DNA from: Acetobacteraceae bacterium
GTDB taxonomy: Bacteria; Pseudomonadota; Alphaproteobacteria; Acetobacterales; Acetobacteraceae
Length of the DNA: 6,286 nt
Assembly (NCBI GenBank): GCA_003164305.1
Contig: PLSZ01000370.1
Span: 1-6,286 of the forward strand
Reading direction: 5' to 3'
The position numbers and the translations under genes are program-made. This document shows, piece after piece, positions 1-6,066 of this stretch; the stretch's first letter is position 1, and each line of letters opens with the position of its first letter. The notes under the pieces are model-generated. The model did not search any database. It was not told the origin of the DNA and saw only the letters and a program-made list of their open reading frames with translations.

Positions 1-1
1 C

Positions 2-721
2 TCCACCGCCACGCTCAGTTATTGCATCGACGCGCGCGATCCGGATTGGCCGGTCGCGCGGGACATCGCCGCCGCCGTCGCCGCGGCCTTGTTGCTGCAA
101 CCGAAGGAATTTCTCGTCGGCGACGATCCGAAGACCGCGGATATGTCCGGCGAGGACATGGACGACACGTACCGCCTGCTGATCCAGCATTGCGACGTGG
201 CGTTTGGGTTTAAACTTGTGCCGGACGCCTATCCCGCGTGGTTGACGATCACTCGCCCGTATTACCGCGCCGCTTATGTTTATGTGACCACCGATACGGG
301 CTGGAAATCCCTGGCGGACATGCCGGTCGATCGCCCCATCGGCGCCACCATCGGTACCAGCGCGGACATGCGGTTGACGCAATACATTCTGGCCGTTCCG
401 GCGGCGCGACGCTGGGACAAATACCCGATGGCCTCGGACGAGGCGGCGTTGCGCGCGGTCACCACAGGCGGCATCGGCGCCGCGCTGGTGTGGGCGCCGG
501 CGCTTTGGGCGTTGCGTCAGAAGGAACCGGCGTTCGTTTCGTTGCACGAGATTCAACCAACGCCGTTGCCGGTTTCGACCGCCGATGTCGGCGCCATATT
601 GCTCAGCAAGCAATCGTTCCTGAGAAGCAATATCGATAAGGCGATCGCGTCGCTGACCAAGGACGGCACCATCGCCGGCATCCTGAAGCAGGCCGGTTTT
701 CCCGGAACACCCGTGCCATGA
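2..721 (+). CDS. Quinoprotein-associated periplasmic substrate-binding-like protein (MxaJ/XoxJ-like), 5' truncated
   Basis: The frame is open from the left edge, so the signal peptide and true start are missing; 239 residues and the stop are visible. The visible part begins near the first beta strand of a periplasmic-binding fold (LSYCID). It continues through CDVAFGF at about residues 64-70, then TRPYYRAAYVYVT, the GGIGAALVWAP hinge-region motif and a C-terminal helix ending in a KQAGFP-type segment. This order is characteristic of the binding-protein-like family found with PQQ-dependent dehydrogenases, which includes MxaJ/XoxJ. Those proteins act in the periplasm and are thought to support maturation or function of the dehydrogenase rather than ordinary import. 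Visible residues C8 and C64 could form a disulfide. The stop overlaps the start of the ABC ATPase gene (ATGA), so the two are probably translationally coupled. Family assignment is fairly sure; the exact ligand or partner is unknown. Confidence 0.8.
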   Translation, partial: STATLSYCIDARDPDWPVARDIAAAVAAALLLQPKEFLVGDDPKTADMSGEDMDDTYRLLIQHCDVAFGFKLVPDAYPAWLTITRPYYRAAYVYVTTDTGWKSLADMPVDRPIGATIGTSADMRLTQYILAVPAARRWDKYPMASDEAALRAVTTGGIGAALVWAPALWALRQKEPAFVSLHEIQPTPLPVSTADVGAILLSKQSFLRSNIDKAIASLTKDGTIAGILKQAGFPGTPVP

Positions 722-1698
722 CCGCGGAACCCGCGATCCGCATCGCCGGCGTCAGCAAGCGCTACGGCCGCACGGAAGCGCTGAAGGATGTCAGCTTTGA
801 CGTCGGGCGTCAGGAATTGTTCGCTCTGCTCGGTCCCAACGGCGCCGGCAAAACGACTTTGCTGCACATCATTTGCACGATCCTGCGTCCCGACACCGGC
901 TCGGTGATTGTCGGAGGTCTGGACGCGCTGGCGCATCCGACACGCAGCCGGCGCGATATCGGCGTGGTGTTTCAGGAGCCCAGTCTGGACGATCGTTTGA
1001 CGGTGTATGAGAATTTAAATTTTCATGGGCTGGTGTTCGGGGTTCCCGCGGCGCTGCGTCATCAACGGATCGCCGAATTGCTCGACCTGGTGGAACTCAG
1101 GGACTGGCGCGACAGGCTGGTGCGGACCTTGTCCTCGGGCATGAAGCGGCGTGTCGAAATCGCTCGCGCGCTGATCCACACGTCGAAAATCCTGTTTCTC
1201 GATGAACCGACGGCCGGCCTGGACGCGCAGTCGCGGGAGCGCATCTGGACCTATATCAACCAACTGCGAAGCCAGCGCGACCTGACCGTTGTCGTCACCA
1301 CGCATTATATCGAGGAAGTGGAAGGCTGCGACCGGGTATGCGTGATCGATCACGGAACGATTCTGGCGCTGGACACGCCGGCCGCGCTGAAAGCGGCGCA
1401 CGGCCAGCAGTTGTTGCGCATCGTTCCGCACGACGACGCGGCCGCCGCCATCATCGCGGAATACCCTGACGCGACGGTGCGGCCGGATGGAGAAATCGTG
1501 ATTAAATCAAGCGGCGACAGTTTCGCGGAATCATTCCTGTCCCGGCACGGCACCCATATCCGCCGGCTGTCGGTGGAAGAACCCAGTCTGGAGAGCGTGT
1601 TTCTGTCGCTCACCGGCCGCGAAATCCGCGATCAGGCGGCCGGCGCGCGCGAGCGGACTCTGGCGTTCGGCCGCCAGGGCGGAGAGCATACGCGATGA
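718..1698 (+). CDS. ABC transporter ATP-binding protein, exporter type (PQQ-dehydrogenase-associated/Ped-like)
   Basis: This 326-residue cytoplasmic ATPase should energise the ABC-2 permease encoded next. All nucleotide-binding motifs are intact: Walker A GPNGAGKTT at 39-47, Q-loop Q86, signature LSSGMKRRVEIARAL at 138-152, Walker B ILFLDEP at 158-164, D-loop at about 167-169, and switch H196. The LSSGMKRR signature and a C-terminal domain of about 100 residues place it with DrrA/CcmA-like ATPases that pair with ABC-2 exporters, not with amino-acid importers. Together with the neighbouring MxaJ-like gene, this matches the ATPase subunit of ABC systems found in PQQ-dependent alcohol dehydrogenase clusters. 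The ATG lies inside the upstream stop (ATGA, 718-721) with no clear Shine-Dalgarno sequence, which suggests translational coupling. The 3' end overlaps the permease start by 4 bases. The substrate is unknown. Confidence 0.93.
   Translation: MTAEPAIRIAGVSKRYGRTEALKDVSFDVGRQELFALLGPNGAGKTTLLHIICTILRPDTGSVIVGGLDALAHPTRSRRDIGVVFQEPSLDDRLTVYENLNFHGLVFGVPAALRHQRIAELLDLVELRDWRDRLVRTLSSGMKRRVEIARALIHTSKILFLDEPTAGLDAQSRERIWTYINQLRSQRDLTVVVTTHYIEEVEGCDRVCVIDHGTILALDTPAALKAAHGQQLLRIVPHDDAAAAIIAEYPDATVRPDGEIVIKSSGDSFAESFLSRHGTHIRRLSVEEPSLESVFLSLTGREIRDQAAGARERTLAFGRQGGEHTR
1681..1686 (+). promoter_or_regulatory. Shine-Dalgarno for the ABC permease
   Basis: GGAGAG lies 8 bases before the ATG at 1695, inside the end of the ATPase gene. 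It supports that ATG over the second in-frame ATG two codons later. It is the clearest ribosome binding site in this four-gene run. Confidence 0.45.
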
Positions 1699-2516
1699 CC
1701 ATGACCGAAACGATCCGGTTGCACGCCGGTGGCCTTTACGCCATCTGGTTCCGTGAGGTGAAGCGCGCGATCCGCGACCGCGGCCAGTTGATCGGTGGAG
1801 TCAGCCGGCCTTTGCTTTGGGTGCTGATCATGGGCATCGGCCTCAATCCGTATTTTCGCGGCGAGGTGTACGGCGAGGTCCGGTTTGTCGTTCCGTACAC
1901 GTATCTGCAATTCATTTTCCCCGCCGTCATCGCGCTGAACATCATGTACACGTCGATCCAGTCAGCGGTGTCGGTGATCTGGGACCGCCAGTTCGGCTTC
2001 CTGCGGGAGGTGCTGGTCTCCCCGCTGCCGCGCGCGACGATCCTGCTGGGAAAGATCCTCGGCGGCGCGACCGTGGCCTTGTTCCACGGCTGCCTCGTTC
2101 TGGTATTGGCGCAATTCGCCGATCTGTCGTTGTCCATCGGGGACATCGCCTGGGGGTTGGTGCTGATGGCGCTGTTGGCCTTTGGCCTGACCTCGCTCGG
2201 CGTCGTCATCGCCGGGCGCATTCGCAGTTTCGAAGGGTTCGGCGTGTTCTCCAACGCCGTGATTCTGCCGCTGTATTTCACATCGAGTTCGGTCTTTCCG
2301 CTCGATCCGTCGCTCACCAGCGCGCAAACCGCCGTGATCTATCCCGAGTGGCTGACGTTCCTGGTGCGGATCAATCCGATGACCTACGCGGTCGACGCGT
2401 TGCGCGGGGCGTTCATTCATTTCCACCAATTCGATCCGGCGTTGGGGCCGGCCGCGTTGCTCGCGATGGCCGTGGTGTTCTTCGCCTTGGCTTTGCGTGG
2501 CTTCGCCCGCGCATGA
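1695..2516 (+). CDS. ABC-2 type transporter permease (exporter, Ped-like)
   Basis: This 273-residue inner-membrane protein would form the channel of the exporter whose ATPase is encoded just upstream. About six hydrophobic segments are visible, near residues 33-50, 68-88, 118-140, 150-175, 184-202 and 252-270. The ABC-2 family signature is clear: REVLVSPLPRATILLGK at 104-120, and near the C terminus the conserved NPMTYAVDALRG at 227-238. Length is typical of DrrB/NodJ-like permeases. The start ATG is within the ATPase stop (ATGA, 1695-1698) and the stop overlaps the next gene's ATG (2513-2516), so the module is almost certainly one transcript. In quinoprotein gene clusters such permeases are called alcohol-associated ABC transporter permeases, but the cargo has not been established. 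Family is certain; role is inferred from neighbours. Confidence 0.92.
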   Translation: MTMTETIRLHAGGLYAIWFREVKRAIRDRGQLIGGVSRPLLWVLIMGIGLNPYFRGEVYGEVRFVVPYTYLQFIFPAVIALNIMYTSIQSAVSVIWDRQFGFLREVLVSPLPRATILLGKILGGATVALFHGCLVLVLAQFADLSLSIGDIAWGLVLMALLAFGLTSLGVVIAGRIRSFEGFGVFSNAVILPLYFTSSSVFPLDPSLTSAQTAVIYPEWLTFLVRINPMTYAVDALRGAFIHFHQFDPALGPAALLAMAVVFFALALRGFARA

Positions 2517-3343
2517 AACTTCCTGCCCGCCGCGACGTCATGTCCTTCGCCGGCGTGTTCGGTCTGCTGGGCGCGGTCTACTTACTTCCGCCCGACACGG
2601 CGCTCAGTCAGGTGCGCGCGGCGGGAACGTTACGGGTTTGCGTGCCGCCATCCTACCCACCGTTGGTGACCGGCGATCCGGCCGCGCCTGGCATCGACAT
2701 CGAACTCTTGCACGCCATCGCCGCCGATCTTGGCGTCGGCCTGGCCATCGTTACGAATTCGGCGATGGGCAAAGACTTCAATCCGCGCGCCTGGCGGCTG
2801 ACACGGGCGCAATGCGACGTCATCGCAGGGGGTGTCGCCGGTTCGGACACCACGCGATCGTTCCTCGACGTCACGCCGCCTTACGCCGCCACCGGCTGGG
2901 CCTGGCTCGCGCCGCGACCCGAGGCGGACCCGCGCGGCCGCCGCGTCGGCATCCTGGTTTCAGCCTCAGGGCTGGACCGGATCGCGCTGGCGGCCTGGTT
3001 GCGCGCGGCGAACGACCGCATCACCATCGTTCCCGACGCGCAAACGTTGATCGACGGCCTGAAGCAGGGACGCTTCGACGCCGCCGTCACCGAACGCATG
3101 CTGGCCGTGGAACTGGCGTCTCGGAACGGCCTCGCCGTGGGCTGGATGCCGCCGGAGCTCATGCGGTATCAGTTTGTCTTCGGGCTGTGGAAAGGCGATC
3201 TGACCCTGAAACGAGCGATCGTGTCTTCCATGCGCCGTCTGCGCCGCGACGGCGACATGGCGGGAATTGAGTCCCGCTACGTCCCCGCCGGGTCACTGGC
3301 CGAAAACGACGCGCGCGACAATGCTCTCGGCCGGCGCGAGTAA
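2513..3343 (+). CDS. Periplasmic substrate-binding-like protein, SBP family 3, quinoprotein cluster type
   Basis: A 276-residue exported protein. The N terminus has basic residues (KLPARR), a hydrophobic stretch at about 10-27 and a possible signal peptidase site after ALS near residue 32. The mature part begins RAAGTLRVCVPPSYPP, the usual first strand of family 3 binding proteins. It then has GIDIELLHAIAADLG at 60-74, RAQCDVIAGGV at 98-108, TTRSFLDVTPPY at 113-124 and FDAAVTERM at 188-196. R115 and D189 sit where amino-acid-binding members hold ligand, so a small polar ligand is possible but unproven. C43 and C101 mirror the Cys pair of the first binding-protein gene, so the two are probably distant paralogues. 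The start overlaps the permease stop (ATGA). The last 16 residues are encoded antisense to the end of the convergent S2P-like gene. Confidence 0.88.
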   Translation: MKLPARRDVMSFAGVFGLLGAVYLLPPDTALSQVRAAGTLRVCVPPSYPPLVTGDPAAPGIDIELLHAIAADLGVGLAIVTNSAMGKDFNPRAWRLTRAQCDVIAGGVAGSDTTRSFLDVTPPYAATGWAWLAPRPEADPRGRRVGILVSASGLDRIALAAWLRAANDRITIVPDAQTLIDGLKQGRFDAAVTERMLAVELASRNGLAVGWMPPELMRYQFVFGLWKGDLTLKRAIVSSMRRLRRDGDMAGIESRYVPAGSLAENDARDNALGRRE

Positions 3344-3904
3344 GCGTTCCGCCAAACCGCTCGCCACCAAAAGCATTAGTACCACCGCGGGATAAATCCG
3401 CATCTGGGCTACAGCCTCTCGCCAGGCCGGCAACGCGGCGACGAGCAGATGCTGCCCGGTTAACGGCGGTAGCGGCAACAGGTTGAACAGGGTGAACGAG
3501 ATGCAAAGTTGCCCGAGCGTTTCGATAAAGATGAACAACGTCGCCGCCGCGGTGTCCGGCAGCAGACCGAGCAGAAAGGGCCGAGCCATCCGCGCCAGCA
3601 CGGCCAGCAGCAACGTCGCGCCCGACGCCCCCGCCACGACCGCGACCAATCCCACGCGTCCGGATCGCAGCGAACCAGGATCCACCGCGATCGGACGGAT
3701 CCAGCCGAACGTGAAAAACACCATCAGCAAGCCGCCGATCGGATCCAGGTGCCGCCACGGGCCCAGGCCAAGGCGGCCATCGTGACGTGGCCCCTGATCG
3801 CCCAAAAGGCAGGACATTCCGGCGATCGAGAAGCCGTGCACGCCGGCGATCAATAACACGGCGCCAATGCGCAGCACGACGTGCTGCAAGGTCAGGTCGC
3901 CCAT
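3293..3904 (-). CDS. Site-2 protease-like (M50-like) membrane protein with degenerate active site
   Basis: A 203-residue polytopic membrane protein with hydrophobic segments near 8-30, 56-72, 84-105, 120-145 and 168-186. It follows the layout of small bacterial S2P/M50-like proteins: an N-terminal metal motif, then GRLGLGPWRHLDPIGG at 43-58, FGWIRPIAVDP at 66-76, an AG-rich helix, and NLLPLPPLTG at 141-150. The scaffold motifs are well kept, but the catalytic residues are not. The HExxH position reads H23-G-F-S-I27, so the glutamate and second histidine are gone. The usual AGPxxN reads AGASGA, and the third zinc ligand, Asp in PPLDG, is T149. It is therefore probably a non-proteolytic pseudoenzyme, perhaps binding or chaperoning a membrane or periplasmic partner. 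It begins 7 bases after the cytochrome c stop, so the two are likely cotranscribed. Its 3' end overlaps the convergent binding-protein gene by 51 bases. Confidence 0.82.
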   Translation of the reverse strand: MGDLTLQHVVLRIGAVLLIAGVHGFSIAGMSCLLGDQGPRHDGRLGLGPWRHLDPIGGLLMVFFTFGWIRPIAVDPGSLRSGRVGLVAVVAGASGATLLLAVLARMARPFLLGLLPDTAAATLFIFIETLGQLCISFTLFNLLPLPPLTGQHLLVAALPAWREAVAQMRIYPAVVLMLLVASGLAERLLAPAESIVARVVFGQ

Positions 3905-3911
3905 GCCGTCG

Positions 3912-4754
3912 CTAACGTTTCAAGGTCATGTGCCGCTGCGCGTCCTGATCCGGGGGCAACTCGGTCTGGCCGGCGGGATATCCATTCTTGTTCAACAAAA
4001 ACGCCAGCAAATCGGCATAAGTTTGTGGATTTAACTTTCCTGGACGGTCCGGCGGCATTTTCGCCAGCAGAAAATCGTACACAGCCGCGGGACTGCCATT
4101 GCCCCAGTGCCGCGCGAAATACTGGCCATTCAGCGGCGCGCCGCCGAATTCCCCGTCATTTAAATTGAAGCCGTGACAATCCTGGCAGGCGCGGCGATAC
4201 GCGGCCTGGCCGCGACTGGCCTGCTCCGCCGTGAACGTCACCGGCACCGAAACGGTCGCCGGCCCAGGCGTTGTCTGACCGCGCAGCGCGTGGACCTCGG
4301 CCGCCGTCATTTTGGTGGCGCGCGCTTCGGCGATGTCGGTGGGAACGAACGGCTTAAAACCGGCTGGCAGAGCTTTGTCGTTGCCCCAACCATGCAGCAC
4401 GTGATTGAGCGCGGCGGCGAGTTGCGCGTCGCTCAGTGTCTCACCCAACGGCGGCATCGTGCTGTCGAACGGCTTGCCATCGACGGTGATCTCGCCTTCA
4501 AGTCCGAAGACAACCAGACGCGCGAGGTAGGCCCGGCCGCCCGGCAGCGCCAGGACCTCCGGCGCATGCCCGGTTAAAGGCGGGAAGGTGCCCGGCAACC
4601 CGAGACCGGTGGGCTGATGACAGGCAGCGCACGTGGTGTCGTAGGTCGCGGCGCCCAGATCGCGCCATTGGAACGCGGCATCGTCCGCGCTCGCGCCGGC
4701 CGAGGCGAGCGACGCACACAACGCGGCGGCGTAAATCCGAACGGCACGCGGCAT
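3912..4754 (-). CDS. Secreted diheme cytochrome c
   Basis: Using the ATG at 4754 gives 280 residues beginning MPRAVRIYAAALCASL, a normal Sec signal peptide with likely cleavage after GASA near residue 23. Two class I cytochrome c domains follow. The first has CAACH at 42-46 and a probable axial Met at M100 (STMPPLG). The second has CQDCH at 190-194 and probable axial M233 (AKMPPDRPG). The C-terminal YADLLAFLLNKNGYPAG segment resembles the ends of cytochromes and cytochrome domains that serve PQQ-dependent dehydrogenases. It should act in the periplasm as an electron carrier. An in-frame ATG at 4874 has an SD-like GGTGG just upstream, but it would put about 40 extra polar, arginine-rich residues before the signal peptide. 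An ATG at 4766 adds only four residues. I prefer 4754 or 4766. The S2P-like gene follows 7 bases downstream. Confidence 0.88.
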   Translation of the reverse strand: MPRAVRIYAAALCASLASAGASADDAAFQWRDLGAATYDTTCAACHQPTGLGLPGTFPPLTGHAPEVLALPGGRAYLARLVVFGLEGEITVDGKPFDSTMPPLGETLSDAQLAAALNHVLHGWGNDKALPAGFKPFVPTDIAEARATKMTAAEVHALRGQTTPGPATVSVPVTFTAEQASRGQAAYRRACQDCHGFNLNDGEFGGAPLNGQYFARHWGNGSPAAVYDFLLAKMPPDRPGKLNPQTYADLLAFLLNKNGYPAGQTELPPDQDAQRHMTLKR

Positions 4755-4898
4755 CAGACCATCCATGAGCGTCAGGCGGCGCCATCCAGCCGCGGGCCGC
4801 GATAGGAACAGCCGTCGCGTTGCATGTCCAGAGCCCGCCGCGCCCATCCGCCACAACTCACGACTTATCGCCATTCGTCCACCAATCGGACGCCGGCG

Positions 4899-4927
4899 TT
4901 AACACGCTCCGCGCATCGTGATACATT
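4899..4927 (+). promoter_or_regulatory. Candidate sigma-70-type promoter for the enolase-superfamily gene
   Basis: TTAACA at 4899-4904 (5 of 6 to TTGACA) and TACATT at 4922-4927 (4 of 6 to TATAAT) are 17 bases apart. This would start transcription near 4934, about 22 bases before the ATG at 4957. It is an eyeball match only; the short divergent region makes a promoter here likely. I found no equally good match for the opposite-strand cytochrome gene. Confidence 0.35.
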
Positions 4928-4938
4928 GAATCAAACCC

Positions 4939-4945
4939 GAGGGAG
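4939..4945 (+). promoter_or_regulatory. Ribosome binding site of the enolase-superfamily gene
   Basis: GAGGGAG lies 11 bases before the ATG at 4957, slightly farther than optimal. It is the only purine-rich stretch upstream, and it supports the chosen start, which opens with the family-typical MKITRVEAF. Confidence 0.5.
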
Positions 4946-4956
4946 CAGCCGCCGTC

Positions 4957-6066
4957 ATGAAAATCACCCGCGTCGAGGCGTTTCAGATCGAATGGACGCC
5001 GGGGGAACCGATGGAACGCCGCGGCGCCTTCCTGCTGGTCCATACTGATACCGGAATGACCGGCATCGGCGAGGCGTCGCCGATGATGGGCGGTCTCGCC
5101 TCGCTCACCATCCTTCAGCATCACATCGCGCCCGCCGTTATCGGCGCCGATCCGTTGGATCACGCGGTGATCCAGGACAGGTTGTTGCATAAGCTGGTGA
5201 AGCTCGGGCCGGAGGGCGCGCTCGGCGGTGCGCTGGCGGCGCTGGATATCGCGCTGTGGGACCTGAAGGGCAAACTGCTGGGGCAACCGATCTATAAGCT
5301 GCTCGGCGGGGCGTGGCGCACGGAGTTGCCGTTCTACGCCTCGATCGGCGGCAACGGGGCGCGCACGATCGACGAGGTGTGCAAGGTGGTCGAGGAACGG
5401 CTGCGCGACCAGCCCTCCGCGATCAAGATTCGTTTCGACAACGATCGTACGACCCTGGACCACGACATTCCGGGCGACATCGCCAAGGCCCAGGCGGTGC
5501 GGCGGCTGGTCGGCGAGGGATTTCCGCTGGCGTTCGATGCCAACAACGGATTCACCACGGGCGGCGCCATCCGGGTCGGCCGCGCGCTGGAGGAGCTCGG
5601 CTTCTGGTGGTTCGAGGAACCGGTGCAGCATTACCATGTCGGGCAAACCGGGGAGGTCGCGCGGGCGCTGGACATCACCGTTTCGGCGGGCGAACAGACT
5701 TACACCGTCGCCGGAGTCGCGGATTTGATCTCCGCCGGGGTGCGCATGGTGCAGCCGGATATCGTGAAGATGGGCGGCATCACCGGGCTGATGCGCTGCG
5801 CCGCGTTATGCCAGGCGCATGGGGTGGAACTGGTGCCGCACCAGACGCAGCCGACGATCGGGCACATGGCCAATCTGCATGTCAGCGCGGCGCAACTGCA
5901 CGCCACCAAGCCGTGCGAACTCGACGATCCGTCGCCGCGCCGCCATGTCGTGTTCGCCAATCCCCCGCGTCCGGTCAACGGATTGTTTCATCTGCCGACA
6001 GAACCTGGGCTTGGCCTCGAGCTGATCGCGGCGGAGGTCGAGAAGCGCCGCGTCGCCATCGGCTGA
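4957..6066 (+). CDS. Mandelate racemase/muconate lactonizing enzyme family protein (enolase superfamily)
   Basis: A complete 369-residue cytoplasmic enzyme. The N-terminal capping domain runs to about residue 125, with GIGEASP at 36-42 and ALAALDIALWDLKGKLLGQP at 92-111, followed by a TIM barrel. Metal ligands are D194 (FDANNG), E220 (WWFEEP) and E246 (SAGEQ). The second-strand catalytic motif is K157-I-R159, a KxR form of the usual KxK. The His-Asp dyad of the mandelate racemase subgroup is present as D268 (QPDIVKMGG) and H295 (VPHQTQ). It should abstract a proton alpha to a carboxylate and racemise, dehydrate or cycloisomerise a hydroxy acid or sugar acid. The exact substrate cannot be read from sequence. 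It is divergent from the cytochrome c gene with its own likely promoter, so it may be only loosely linked to the quinoprotein-type genes. Confidence 0.93.
   Translation: MKITRVEAFQIEWTPGEPMERRGAFLLVHTDTGMTGIGEASPMMGGLASLTILQHHIAPAVIGADPLDHAVIQDRLLHKLVKLGPEGALGGALAALDIALWDLKGKLLGQPIYKLLGGAWRTELPFYASIGGNGARTIDEVCKVVEERLRDQPSAIKIRFDNDRTTLDHDIPGDIAKAQAVRRLVGEGFPLAFDANNGFTTGGAIRVGRALEELGFWWFEEPVQHYHVGQTGEVARALDITVSAGEQTYTVAGVADLISAGVRMVQPDIVKMGGITGLMRCAALCQAHGVELVPHQTQPTIGHMANLHVSAAQLHATKPCELDDPSPRRHVVFANPPRPVNGLFHLPTEPGLGLELIAAEVEKRRVAIG

Noticed and set aside
1817..2512. The reading frame of the second binding-protein gene is open upstream through most of the permease gene.
   Set aside because: It overlaps a permease with clear ABC-2 motifs; its translation is arginine/histidine-rich low-quality sequence with no signal peptide at its start, whereas 2513 gives a proper signal peptide.
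3159..3758. Minus-strand open frame of 199 codons overlapping the S2P-like gene in another frame.
   Set aside because: Glycine/arginine-rich translation without motifs; the alternative frame has membrane segments and recognisable S2P family landmarks.
4858..5646. Long minus-strand open frame of 262 codons opposite the enolase-superfamily gene.
   Set aside because: Antisense shadow in GC-rich DNA: Arg/Gln/His-rich translation without recognisable motifs, while the plus strand encodes an intact enzyme with all catalytic residues.
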